From NCBI GenBank assembly GCA_020622105.1, contig JAHRYP010000003.1:1923-65922 (forward strand): a stretch of 64,000 bases of DNA, written 5' to 3'. Shown piece after piece: positions 8,639 through 16,916 of the stretch. The first letter of the stretch is position 1. Every line of letters begins with the position of its first letter. The notes under the pieces are model-generated. The model had not been told where the DNA came from and ran no database searches. It saw nothing but the letters and a program-made list of their open reading frames with translations. Origin of the DNA: Methylotenera sp. (lineage in GTDB: Bacteria > Pseudomonadota > Gammaproteobacteria > Burkholderiales > Methylophilaceae). The translations under genes and the position numbers were made by a program.

Positions 8639-9688
8639 CTAAATAACAATGGTCGGCGCTTCACCTGCATTTTGAGCACGGATATGACCGATTTCAAACA
8701 CAGTTTCACCGGAAGCTTCCAGCAATTGTTTCGCCTGTGCCACATGTTCTTTTGCCACAATCACCGCCATACCAATACCGCAGTTAAACGTTTTGTACAA
8801 CTCACTCGGCACGATATTGCCCTGTGCCTGCAGCCATTGGAATAATGGTGGCAACTGCCAGCCATCAGCCCTGATTTCAGCAGTCAAACCTGCCGGCAGC
8901 ACACGTGGGATATTCTCGGTAATGCCGCCGCCGGTAATGTGCGCCATGCCTTTTACCGGCAAAGCTTCAATCAGCTTCAACAATGATTTCACGTAAATAC
9001 GTGTAGGTTCCATCACTACATCTTTAAACTTTCTGCCGTGGAAATCTGACTCAAAGTCGATACCTGATTTTTCAATCAATTTACGAATCAGTGAATAACC
9101 GTTTGAGTGTGCGCCGCTTGATGCCAGACCCAACACTACGTCACCGGCAGCAATGGTCGTGCCGTCAATCAGTTTGGCTTTATCGGCACAACCTACAGCA
9201 AAACCCGCCAGATCGTATTCGCCTGCCGGGTACATGCCTGGCATTTCTGCCGTTTCACCACCTACCAATGCACAGCCGGATTGCTCACAGCCTTGGGCAA
9301 TACCTTTAATCACCTGCGTAGCTACGCCAACTTCCAGCTTGCCACATGCAAAGTAATCCAGAAAAAACAATGGCTCGGCACCTTGTACCAGAATATCGTT
9401 CACGCTCATGGCTACCAGGTCGATACCCACGGTGTCATGTTTATTCAATTCAAAAGCAAGCTTTAATTTAGTACCAACACCATCAGTACCGGAAACCAGA
9501 ATCGGCTCTTTGAATTTTTGCGGTACCGCAAATAAAGAACCGAAGCCGCCGATGCCGCCTAGGACTTCCGGGCGCATGGTGCGTTTGGCAAAAGGTTTAA
9601 TTTGCTCAACTAAGGCATCGCCCGCTTCAATATCTACACCCGCATCGCGGTAGCTGATAGAAGTTTTGTCTGAATTATTGGCGCTCAA
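8639..9688 (-). CDS. purM: Phosphoribosylformylglycinamidine cyclo-ligase (AIR synthetase)
   Basis: 349 aa, full length. It catalyses the ATP-dependent closure of the imidazole ring (FGAM to AIR) in purine synthesis. Family signatures seen are [16 protein letters not shown] at the start, the glycine-rich [38 protein letters not shown], and [17 protein letters not shown], which lines the nucleotide site. It is divergent from the permease-hda block across a 306-bp gap holding a large inverted repeat. No other purine gene is nearby except purU, which supplies formate for purine synthesis, at 62 kb. Confidence 0.97.
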   Translation of the reverse strand: MSANNSDKTSISYRDAGVDIEAGDALVEQIKPFAKRTMRPEVLGGIGGFGSLFAVPQKFKEPILVSGTDGVGTKLKLAFELNKHDTVGIDLVAMSVNDILVQGAEPLFFLDYFACGKLEVGVATQVIKGIAQGCEQSGCALVGGETAEMPGMYPAGEYDLAGFAVGCADKAKLIDGTTIAAGDVVLGLASSGAHSNGYSLIRKLIEKSGIDFESDFHGRKFKDVVMEPTRIYVKSLLKLIEALPVKGMAHITGGGITENIPRVLPAGLTAEIRADGWQLPPLFQWLQAQGNIVPSELYKTFNCGIGMAVIVAKEHVAQAKQLLEASGETVFEIGHIRAQNAGEAPTIVI

Positions 9689-9994
9689 GTGCGTTCTCGC
9701 TTTCTACTAAAATTGTGTTCTGTCGTTATCATTCTCGATATTGGATCAGGGCGCGTGATGATAATGGGATAGTTTGCGTGGCAGTTTAGTTGATTTTTTA
9801 ATATGTATAGGAATACTATGCATATTAAAAAATCGGCTAAAATGACCGCAAAATAGCCATTAGCATCTGCGCAGGATTTAAATCCGACTAATGCAAGATC
9901 CAGAATGCTTCTATTTTAACCGAAATGCTTGATTAACCGAAATTTCAGGCATATCAAAATTCCATAATAATCAAAAGAATGGTGAACTTAACAA
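9689..9994. other. 306-bp divergent intergenic region between purM and the permease gene
   Basis: No coding sequence is seen. It holds a 43-bp inverted repeat at 9792-9834 (listed separately), a 12-bp palindrome GGATTTAAATCC at 9874-9885 flanked by ATTAG (9859-9863) and CTAAT (9888-9892), and two direct copies of TTAACCGAAAT at 9916-9926 and 9933-9943. The promoters of both flanking genes must lie here, but no convincing pair of -35/-10 boxes was found by eye. Confidence 0.6.
9792..9834. repeat. long perfect inverted repeat (19-bp stem, 5-nt loop)
   Basis: GATTTTTTAATATG at 9792-9805 is exactly complementary to CATATTAAAAAATC at 9821-9834. The stem continues inward through a T-G wobble and ATAG/CTAT to a GAATA loop. 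It lies upstream of both divergent genes, so it is not an end-of-gene terminator for either. It could be an operator, a leader hairpin or the remnant of a small element. No further copies were noticed in this window. Confidence 0.7.
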
Positions 9995-11077
9995 ATGGAT
10001 AACCGCACACATTACCTTTGGTGGATTGCCGGGTTAGCCATCTGCGGCCTTATTTACCTGTTAGGGCCGATACTGACGCCATTTTTAATTGCAGCCATTC
10101 TGGCTTACATTACCAATCCGCTTGTAAATAAAATTGATGCACTGCACTTCTCTTTTTTTAATAACAGCTTTAGCTACAGCCCAAGCCGCATCATCGCCAC
10201 ATTAATCGTGATGCTGCTTTTACTCGCCCTGCTGCTGCTAATACTGGTCATTGTTGTGCCATTGATGCAAAAAGAATTTTTGCTGATCTCACAAAAACTG
10301 CCGGTCTACTTCAATACTGTAAAAAACTTTCTGGAGCCATGGTTACTGAAGAACTTTGGTGTTGCACTTAATATCGATTACGCGCAGATCCAGCAAATCG
10401 TGACCGAGAACTGGCAAACCGCCGGTAACTTTGCCAAACAAATCGCACTGGGTATTGGTAGCCATGGCTTGGCAATACTAGGCTGGCTGGCTAATCTGAT
10501 TCTTATCCCCTTGGTTCTGTTTTACCTGCTGGTAGATTGGAATGTAATTATTGCTAAAATCAACCATTTATTACCCAGAAAAGTGCTGGCAAAAACCGTA
10601 GAAATCGCCAGCGATATTGACGCGGTTCTGGCTGAGTTTCTGCGCGGCCAACTCGCAGTCATGCTGCTCATGAGTGTGTTTTATGCTACAGGCTTATGGA
10701 TGGCAGGATTAGAACTTGCACTGCCGATCGGTGTGTTATCAGGTTTACTGGGCTTTGTACCGTATCTGGGGATTGGCCTTGGCCTCGGCTTGGCAACACT
10801 TTCTGGCCTGTTACAATTCGGTAATTTAAACGACCTGATTCCGGTATTGATTGTATTTGGCCTTGGGCAGGTAGTGGAAAGTATGATACTAACCCCTTAT
10901 CTGGTGGGCGACCGCATTGGGCTCCATCCATTAGTCGTGATTTTTGCGCTGATGGCTGGTGGTCAATTATTTGGCTTTACCGGCGTACTGCTGGCACTGC
11001 CAGTTTCCGCAGCCATTGCTGTCGGCTTCAGGCACGCAAGGCAGCGTTACCTTTCCAGCAATCTTTACAATGGTTAA
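9995..11077 (+). CDS. AI-2E family transporter (PerM-type permease)
   Basis: 360 aa with about eight membrane segments: two at the N-terminus (LGPILTPFLIAAILAYI), one near residues 65-90, and a C-terminal cluster from about 150 onward. The family motif region includes GLLGFVPYLGIGLGLGLATL and the late LVGDRIGLHPLVVIFALMAG. Family members have been linked to quorum-signal export or Na+/H+ exchange, but the substrate of a given member cannot be read from sequence. The hda gene follows 18 bp downstream, an arrangement recalled from other betaproteobacteria, so the two are probably co-transcribed. Confidence 0.92.
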   Translation: MDNRTHYLWWIAGLAICGLIYLLGPILTPFLIAAILAYITNPLVNKIDALHFSFFNNSFSYSPSRIIATLIVMLLLLALLLLILVIVVPLMQKEFLLISQKLPVYFNTVKNFLEPWLLKNFGVALNIDYAQIQQIVTENWQTAGNFAKQIALGIGSHGLAILGWLANLILIPLVLFYLLVDWNVIIAKINHLLPRKVLAKTVEIASDIDAVLAEFLRGQLAVMLLMSVFYATGLWMAGLELALPIGVLSGLLGFVPYLGIGLGLGLATLSGLLQFGNLNDLIPVLIVFGLGQVVESMILTPYLVGDRIGLHPLVVIFALMAGGQLFGFTGVLLALPVSAAIAVGFRHARQRYLSSNLYNG

Positions 11078-11095
11078 TTCAGAGACTTCTCAAGT

Positions 11096-11719
11096 TTGAA
11101 ACAGTTACTTTTAGACATTCAGCCGCTGGCACCCGCTACGCTTGATAACTTTATAGCGGGCAGCAATGAAGAAGCTTTGCATAGCCTGAGAATGGCAATA
11201 GATGGTGCAAATGAAGCACGCTTCATCTATCTGTGGGGCACGCCCGGCAGCGGCAAAAGCCACTTGCTACAAGCCTGTAATGACTTGGCACTTGAACGAG
11301 ACCTGCCGCTTAGTGTGGTAGATGATGTACATACACTAGATGATGAAGCACAGATCGAGTTATTTAACTACTTCAATCAGTTACGCGCATCTGGCGGCAT
11401 TCTGATTACCAGCGGCAATGCTGCGCCAACACAGATGGGACTGCGTGATGATCTGGCCACTCGGCTGGCTTGGGGTCTGGTCTACCAGTTGCACCCACTC
11501 TCAGATGAAGAAAAAGCTAAGGCACTGAAAACGCACGCAAAAGAACGCGGCATGAAATTGCCGGATGAAGTTGTGGACTACTGCCTGCGCTATCTGCGCC
11601 GCGACCTGCCTACACTAATGGCAGTATTAAACGCACTGGATAAATGGTCACTGACCGAGAAAAAACCGGTGACAGTACCGATGCTTAAAAAACTGTTGCA
11701 ACTGGAATTGGAGATTTAA
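11096..11719 (+). CDS. hda: DnaA regulatory inactivator Hda
   Basis: 207 aa. Hda promotes ATP hydrolysis by DnaA together with the DNA-loaded sliding clamp, preventing over-initiation of replication. The start is a TTG, chosen because the protein then begins MKQLLLDIQP. This matches the Hda N-terminus, where the clamp-binding Q-L-x-L-x motif lies. An AAA+ Walker A motif is intact (WGTPGSGKSHLLQA), a Walker B-like VDDVHTLDD follows, and the C-terminal part resembles DnaA domain III. No clear ribosome binding site precedes the TTG, consistent with low expression or coupling to the permease gene. Confidence 0.93.
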   Translation: MKQLLLDIQPLAPATLDNFIAGSNEEALHSLRMAIDGANEARFIYLWGTPGSGKSHLLQACNDLALERDLPLSVVDDVHTLDDEAQIELFNYFNQLRASGGILITSGNAAPTQMGLRDDLATRLAWGLVYQLHPLSDEEKAKALKTHAKERGMKLPDEVVDYCLRYLRRDLPTLMAVLNALDKWSLTEKKPVTVPMLKKLLQLELEI

Positions 11720-11800
11720 CCCGGTAACAACCAGCTACTGTAAAATTATAAAATCGTTATAAATACTATTGATAGATAAACACTATCCAAGGAATACAAT

Positions 11801-13450
11801 ATGCTACGTATCACTGAAATAAAACTGCCGGTAGAAAACGCGCAGTCGCTCACCCATCAAGCCGATGAAATCAAGACCGCGCTTTTAAAACGGCTGGAAA
11901 TTCCCGAAAGTGATCTGATTCACTTCGATATTTTTAAACGCGGTGTAGATGCACGCAAATCGCACGCGATTCTGTATGTTTACAGCCTGGACGTAACCGT
12001 CAAAAACGAGGCCAAAATTCTGGCTAAATTCCGTAAAGATGCACACATTAAACCCGCACCGGATACTGAATACAAATACGTCGTCCAAAATACATCGTCA
12101 GATAAACCGCGCCCGGTAGTTGTCGGCTTTGGCCCGGCCGGGATTTTTGCTGCGCTCATTCTGGCGCAATCCGGTTTCAAGCCGATTGTGCTGGAGCGCG
12201 GCAAAGCAGTACGCGAGCGCACTAAAGATACTTGGGGTCTGTGGCGTAAAAACAAATTGAATCCGGAATCTAACGTGCAGTTCGGCGAAGGCGGTGCCGG
12301 CACTTTTTCTGACGGTAAGCTTTATAGCCAGATCAAAGACCCCAAGCATTATGGCCGCAAGGTGATACAGGAATTTGTAAAAGCCGGCGCACCGCAAGAA
12401 ATCCTATATGTCAGCCATCCGCATATCGGCACTTTTAGACTGGTAGGCATGGTAGAAGAAATGCGCAATACCATTATTGCGCTTGGCGGTGAAATCCGCT
12501 TTGAAAGCCGCGTAGAAGATATTGAACTCACCAAAGACCAAGACGGGCAGAATCAGGTACAGGCCGTAGTGCTGCAAACCGGCGAGCGTATTGCGACTAA
12601 CCATCTGGTATTGGCCGTAGGCCACAGCGCACGTGACACTTTTGAGATGATTTATAAACGCGGCATCTACATCGAGGCCAAACCATTCTCAATCGGCTTT
12701 CGTATCGAGCATCCACAATCTCTGATCGACAAAGCCAGATACGGCAAGAGCTATAGTGAAGACTTACTTTCAAAGTTAGGTGCGGCAGATTACAAGCTGG
12801 TGCACCACGCCAAAAACGGACGCTCGGTTTACAGTTTCTGCATGTGTCCGGGCGGCACCGTGGTCGCGGCTGCTTCAGAACCCAATCGCGTCGTGACCAA
12901 CGGCATGAGCCAATACTCTCGTAACGAGCGTAATGCCAATGCCGGCATCGTCGTTGCCATTACGCCAGAAGTTGATTACCCGGATCACCCGCTCGCCGGC
13001 ATGGAATTGCAGCGCCAGCTTGAAGGTAATGCTTTCGTACTTGGCGGCAGTAATTACAATGCGCCGGGGCAACTGATTGGAGATTTCATCGCAAACCGAC
13101 CTTCAACCAACTTCGGTGAAGTGACGCCTTCTTATACGCCGGGTGTGCACCTGACTAATCTGGATACCGCCTTACCTGAGTTTGCAATCACGGCAATCCG
13201 CGAAGCGATTCCGGAATTCGCCAAACAGGTTAAAGGCTTTGACTTGGCCGACGGGGTGCTAACAGGGGTTGAAACACGCACCTCTTCACCTATCCGTATC
13301 AAACGTGATGACGAGTCCTTGCAAAGTATCAACACCAAAGGCTTGTATCCATGTGGTGAGGGTGCTGGCTATGCCGGCGGTATTCTCTCAGCAGGAGTTG
13401 ATGGCATCAAGGTGGCGGAGGCAGTGGCATTAAGTCTGAATGCAGCTTAA
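11801..13450 (+). CDS. FAD-dependent dehydrogenase, NAD(P)/FAD superfamily (COG2509-like)
   Basis: 549 aa. A 100-residue N-terminal domain precedes a dinucleotide-binding fold with VVGFGPAGIFAALILAQSG followed by LERG, the usual end of the second FAD-binding strand. Further family features are NVQFGEGGAGTFSDGKL, a cysteine-containing YSFCMCPGGTVVAAASEPN, and a C-terminal FAD contact YPCGEGAGYAGGILSAGVDG. The family is widespread but its substrate is unknown to me. It is preceded by a modest ribosome binding site (AAGGAATACAATATG) and is the last plus-strand gene before a strong bidirectional terminator shared with ahpF. Confidence 0.92.
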   Translation: MLRITEIKLPVENAQSLTHQADEIKTALLKRLEIPESDLIHFDIFKRGVDARKSHAILYVYSLDVTVKNEAKILAKFRKDAHIKPAPDTEYKYVVQNTSSDKPRPVVVGFGPAGIFAALILAQSGFKPIVLERGKAVRERTKDTWGLWRKNKLNPESNVQFGEGGAGTFSDGKLYSQIKDPKHYGRKVIQEFVKAGAPQEILYVSHPHIGTFRLVGMVEEMRNTIIALGGEIRFESRVEDIELTKDQDGQNQVQAVVLQTGERIATNHLVLAVGHSARDTFEMIYKRGIYIEAKPFSIGFRIEHPQSLIDKARYGKSYSEDLLSKLGAADYKLVHHAKNGRSVYSFCMCPGGTVVAAASEPNRVVTNGMSQYSRNERNANAGIVVAITPEVDYPDHPLAGMELQRQLEGNAFVLGGSNYNAPGQLIGDFIANRPSTNFGEVTPSYTPGVHLTNLDTALPEFAITAIREAIPEFAKQVKGFDLADGVLTGVETRTSSPIRIKRDDESLQSINTKGLYPCGEGAGYAGGILSAGVDGIKVAEAVALSLNAA

Positions 13451-13498
13451 GTAAAGCAGACATTTAATCTTTTACCGTTTCAGGATTTGCAAAATCAT

Positions 13499-13532
13499 AA
13501 AAAAAGCGGTGGAGAATTCCACCGCTTTTTTT
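13499..13532. terminator. bidirectional intrinsic terminator
   Basis: Perfect stem AAAAAGCGGTGGA (13501-13513) with TCCACCGCTTTTT (13518-13530), loop GAAT, A-run on the left and T-run on the right. It sits between the convergent dehydrogenase gene (plus) and ahpF (minus), and would stop transcription from both sides. Confidence 0.93.
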
Positions 13533-13556
13533 ATCGACTGCCGGTTATAACAATGA

Positions 13557-15134
13557 CTATTGTCTGATCAGATAGTCAAACGCGCCTAATGATGCTTTTG
13601 AACCTTCACCCATTGCAATAATAATTTGCTTGTAAGGCACTGTCGTCACGTCACCTGCAGCAAATACGCCTGGCAGAGAAGTCTTACCATGTGCATCCAC
13701 TACGATTTCATTGAACTTGCTTAACTCCATACCGCTGGTTCTGAGCCAATCCGTATTGGGCAGCAAACCAATCTGTACAAATACGCCAGCTAACTCAATC
13801 GTATGCAGCACTTTGGTTTCACGGTCACGATAAATCAAGCCATTTACTTTTTGATCTACGCCAGTAATTTCTGTCGTTTCTGCATTCAGCACTACTGTCA
13901 CATTCTTCAGTGTGAACAATTTATTCTGCAAAATCGCATCGGCAGTCAATTTGTTACTGTGTTGAATCAAAGTGACATGACTCACAAAACCAGCCAGATC
14001 AATTGCTGCCTCAACGCCAGAGTTACCGCCGCCGATAACGGCAACATGCTTACCTTTGAATAGCGGACCATCACAGTGCGGGCAATAAGCGACACCTTTA
14101 CCACGGTATTCTTTTTCACCCGGAATATTCAGCTCTTTCCAGCGTGCGCCGGTAGCTACGATCACGGCTTTGCTTTTAAGGGTAGCGCCGCCTTCAAGCT
14201 TAACCTCTATAAGCTCACCTGAACCTGAAGCAGGTGCATTCAGTGACTGCGCACGCTGCAGGCGCATTACATCAACACCATAAGAAGTTACATGCTCTTC
14301 AAACGCAGCAACGAGTTTTGGCCCTTCCGTCTCTTTAATGGAAATAAAGTTCTCAATCGCCATCGTGTCCATGACCTGGCCGCCAAAACGGTCGGCAACT
14401 ACACCGGTTTTAATACCCTTACGTGCAGCATAAATCGCTGCAGATGCACCGGCAGGACCGCCGCCAACGATAAGCACATCAAATGGCTCCTTAGCAGCCA
14501 GCTTTTTCGCTTCGCGTGCTTCCGCACCTTTATCCAGCTTAGGCAGAATTTCGTCCAGACCCATGCGACCGGCACCAAATTCTTCACCGTTCATGTAGAT
14601 GGTTGGTACTGCCATGATGTTGCGTTCAGCAACTTCTTGCTGATACAAGGCACCGTCGATCATGACATGCGTAATATTCGGGTTAATGACTGCCATTAAA
14701 TTAATTGACTGCACCACTTCCGGGCAGTTATGGCAGCTTAATGAAATGTAGGTTTCAAAATGAAACTTGTCTTCAAGCGCTGCAATCTGTGCAATTTTCT
14801 CTGCTTCCAGTTTAAGTGGATGTGCGCCCACATGCAGCAAAGCCAATACCAATGAAGTAAATTCATGACCCATCGGAATACCGGCAAAACGAATACCCAC
14901 TTCTTTAGCAGCATCTTTGTGCGTAGCAGCACGTTTCACAGCAAATGAAGGTTTACGCGCGTCATCTTCATGCGTCAGCGTAATCTTGTCAGACATCGCG
15001 GCAATTTCTTCCAGCAGGGCTGACATTTCTTTAGCACCGGCGCTGTCATCTAGTGACGCAGCCAGCACAATCGGCTCTCTGAGCATTTGCAAATACGTTT
15101 GAAGCTGAGTTTTGATAGTGGTATCTAATGCCAT
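13557..15134 (-). CDS. ahpF: Alkyl hydroperoxide reductase subunit F
   Basis: 525 aa. It is the flavoprotein that passes electrons from NADH to AhpC. An N-terminal tandem thioredoxin-like domain carries Cys134-x-x-Cys137 (SCHNCPEV). The C-terminal thioredoxin-reductase-like part has [18 protein letters not shown], the redox pair CPHCDGP, the NAD site [17 protein letters not shown] and [16 protein letters not shown]. The start is supported by an AGAG box upstream. ahpC lies upstream on the same strand, separated by 137 bp containing hairpins, so the pair can be co-transcribed but unequally expressed. Confidence 0.97.
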   Translation of the reverse strand: MALDTTIKTQLQTYLQMLREPIVLAASLDDSAGAKEMSALLEEIAAMSDKITLTHEDDARKPSFAVKRAATHKDAAKEVGIRFAGIPMGHEFTSLVLALLHVGAHPLKLEAEKIAQIAALEDKFHFETYISLSCHNCPEVVQSINLMAVINPNITHVMIDGALYQQEVAERNIMAVPTIYMNGEEFGAGRMGLDEILPKLDKGAEAREAKKLAAKEPFDVLIVGGGPAGASAAIYAARKGIKTGVVADRFGGQVMDTMAIENFISIKETEGPKLVAAFEEHVTSYGVDVMRLQRAQSLNAPASGSGELIEVKLEGGATLKSKAVIVATGARWKELNIPGEKEYRGKGVAYCPHCDGPLFKGKHVAVIGGGNSGVEAAIDLAGFVSHVTLIQHSNKLTADAILQNKLFTLKNVTVVLNAETTEITGVDQKVNGLIYRDRETKVLHTIELAGVFVQIGLLPNTDWLRTSGMELSKFNEIVVDAHGKTSLPGVFAAGDVTTVPYKQIIIAMGEGSKASLGAFDYLIRQ

Positions 15135-15198
15135 GGTTAATCTCTTTGGTATCTGAATGTTTCAAAAGAAGCTTTATCTTATGGATAAAACTATGTGT

Positions 15199-15244
15199 CT
15201 AGATTGATATCTAGGTTGCATCCCCAAGCTTGTGGCTTGGGGAT
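15199..15244 (-). promoter_or_regulatory. tandem hairpins in the ahpC-ahpF spacer
   Basis: ATCCCCAAGC (15220-15229) pairs perfectly with GCTTGGGGAT (15235-15244) around a 5-nt loop. Next to it, CTAGAT (15199-15204) pairs with ATCTAG (15209-15214). On the minus strand the GC-rich hairpin follows the ahpC stop by about 27 nt but has no T-run after it. It looks more like an mRNA stabiliser or partial attenuator than a full terminator, which would favour AhpC over AhpF. Confidence 0.5.
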
Positions 15245-15271
15245 TACAAAACAATTAAAGCCTGGCCTTAA

Positions 15272-15835
15272 TTAGATCTTGCCTACCAAGTCCAGTGAAG
15301 GCGTAATTGTGCTTGCGCCTTCTTGCCATTTAGCCGGGCATACTTGACCTGGGTTAGCTGCGGTGAATTGCGCTGCTTTTAACTTGCGTAGAGTTTCTTT
15401 TACATCACGTGCAATTTCATTGCTGTGAATTTCTACTGTTTTAATCACGCCATCTGGATTGATCACGAAAGTGCCGCGCAATGCCAAACCTTCTTCATCA
15501 ATATGCACGTCAAAAGCACGTGTTAACTGGTGTGTAGGGTCGCCTACCAGTGGGAATTGCGCTTTACCTACAGCTGGTGAAGTTTCGTGCCAAACTTTGT
15601 GTGAGAAGTGAGTATCTGTTGTTACGATGTAAACTTCTGCACCTGCTTTTTGAAATTCTGCATAGTTATCAGCAGCATCTTCAACTTCAGTTGGGCAGTT
15701 AAATGTAAATGCAGCTGGCATGAAAATGACAACAGACCATTTACCTTTAAGGTTTGCTTCAGTCACTTCAATGAATTTACCATTGTGGTAAGCCTGTGTT
15801 TTAAAAGGTTGAACCTGCGTATTAATTAATGACAT
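15272..15835 (-). CDS. ahpC: Alkyl hydroperoxide reductase subunit C (2-Cys peroxiredoxin)
   Basis: 187 aa, the standard length. The peroxidatic Cys47 is in AAFTFNCPTEVED, and the resolving cysteine is in NPGQVCPAKWQEG near residue 166. It reduces hydrogen peroxide and organic hydroperoxides in the cytoplasm and is recharged by AhpF, encoded downstream. A good ribosome binding site (AAAGGAAAAAATTATG) fixes the start. The 283-bp region upstream is AT-rich with several inverted repeats, as expected for a stress-regulated promoter. Confidence 0.98.
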   Translation of the reverse strand: MSLINTQVQPFKTQAYHNGKFIEVTEANLKGKWSVVIFMPAAFTFNCPTEVEDAADNYAEFQKAGAEVYIVTTDTHFSHKVWHETSPAVGKAQFPLVGDPTHQLTRAFDVHIDEEGLALRGTFVINPDGVIKTVEIHSNEIARDVKETLRKLKAAQFTAANPGQVCPAKWQEGASTITPSLDLVGKI

Positions 15836-15929
15836 AATTTTTTCCTTTGTTGATTAAAAATCGGTGGTTGATGGAAACTCTATCAATTCATGATTCGAAT
15901 TATAGAGAGGTTAATTAATTAAGTACAAT

Positions 15930-16014
15930 ATATCATTTTAATGATATTGATAAATTAAACTTATCAAAAAAAGGAGCTTAAATTTATAACGTCCCATTAT
16001 CAATTTTAATGATC
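15930..16014 (-). promoter_or_regulatory. AT-rich inverted repeats upstream of ahpC, possible operator
   Basis: ATATCATT/AATGATAT (15930-15947) is a perfect 8-bp inverted repeat with a 2-nt centre. It overlaps TTGATAA/TTATCAA (15947-15953 and 15961-15967). A related copy, TATCAATTTTAATGATC, is at 15998-16014. The motifs resemble the general look of Fur/PerR-like or OxyR-type operators, but no exact consensus match was made. The whole gap 15836-16118 shows no coding sequence. Confidence 0.4.
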
Positions 16015-16118
16015 TGAATACGACTTTGTAGATTACTACAATTTTAATACTGCAGTAACAGAATGTATAACGCCAGCCTTTGCATGCTAAAGCCTATACA
16101 AACTTTATTACAGGAATA

Positions 16119-16433
16119 CTAGGCTGATGTAACAGCAATATCCTGCGTCGCGGTGGCGCCGTGATTGTCGTACCAAGTTACGGCAACAATGTCGCCGACC
16201 TTTGCACCTTTCAACCTGAAAGTCAGATAGGGATTTTTAGATACACCGGTACCCCACTGCGCTTCTAGAACGGCTTTACCATTGAGGGTTGCCGTTAACA
16301 GTTGCACAAAGTGAGCAGGCACAAGCCTGTCAAAGTCATCTTTTCTGCGACCAGTCTCCATAGGATGACTCATCAACACTTTGACTTCAACAAAATCACC
16401 CTTAAGCTGGGCGCGCATTTTCATGTTATCCAT
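16119..16433 (-). CDS. soxZ: Thiosulfate oxidation carrier complex protein SoxZ
   Basis: 104 aa, the normal SoxZ length, with the characteristic KVLMSHPMETGRRKD near the start and WYDNHGATATQDIAV near the end. SoxZ pairs with SoxY in the periplasm to form the carrier that holds sulfur intermediates on a SoxY cysteine. It has no signal peptide of its own, consistent with export piggy-backed on the Tat substrate SoxY. It lies 17 bp downstream of soxY. No soxA, soxB, soxX or soxCD is in the window. Confidence 0.95.
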   Translation of the reverse strand: MDNMKMRAQLKGDFVEVKVLMSHPMETGRRKDDFDRLVPAHFVQLLTATLNGKAVLEAQWGTGVSKNPYLTFRLKGAKVGDIVAVTWYDNHGATATQDIAVTSA

Positions 16434-16450
16434 ATATCAGCCTCAAGCTA

Positions 16451-16885
16451 TTAGCCGCAACCATTTTCAAGCACCACTACGTTTTTGGCATTGGTAAAAT
16501 AGCGGCCACCTACCTTTACAACTATTTTAATATCTGAGGTTTCTGCCATCTTAATGCGCGTTACGACATAAGGCTCCGCGCCATTGCTGAACATAAAGTT
16601 AGCAATCAGCGGCGTTGGATTTTTCTCGACGAATATCGCAATCGCCTCCGTGTTTACAATATTACTTTTTACTTCCACTTGTACAATCGCGCCATTTTCT
16701 GCACGATCTGGAGCAATAATCTGGATATCGGCACTTGGAATTTCTGCATTGATATCAAGGTGCCGACTAGCATCATTCAACAGCACTGACTCAAACGCTG
16801 CTTTATTCCATAGCGCCGCCAGCACCTTGCTTGGCAGCAGTGCTATAAATGCTGCCAACCCTAATAAAAAATCTCTACGCTGCAT
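16451..16885 (-). CDS. soxY: Thiosulfate oxidation carrier protein SoxY (Tat-exported)
   Basis: 144 aa from the ATG at 16885. An in-frame upstream start at 16942 would overlap the preceding protease gene and put 19 extra residues before the signal. The chosen start has an AAGGG box eight bases upstream and gives MQRRDFLLG, a twin-arginine motif, followed by a hydrophobic stretch. The protein ends in ENGCG, with the cysteine as penultimate residue. This is the swinging-arm Cys that carries sulfane intermediates; the usual ending is GGCG, so one Gly is Asn here. It forms an apparent operon with the M48 protease upstream and soxZ downstream. Confidence 0.93.
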   Translation of the reverse strand: MQRRDFLLGLAAFIALLPSKVLAALWNKAAFESVLLNDASRHLDINAEIPSADIQIIAPDRAENGAIVQVEVKSNIVNTEAIAIFVEKNPTPLIANFMFSNGAEPYVVTRIKMAETSDIKIVVKVGGRYFTNAKNVVVLENGCG

Positions 16886-16916
16886 TTTATTAGCCCTTAT
16901 TATTAAGCAATAATCA

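Noticed and set aside
9760-9785. Half-match to a PurR box (ACGCAAAC on the minus strand) upstream of purM
   Set aside because: Only one half-site matches and the other half does not; such 8-mers occur by chance, and PurR of the enteric type is not expected in this group.
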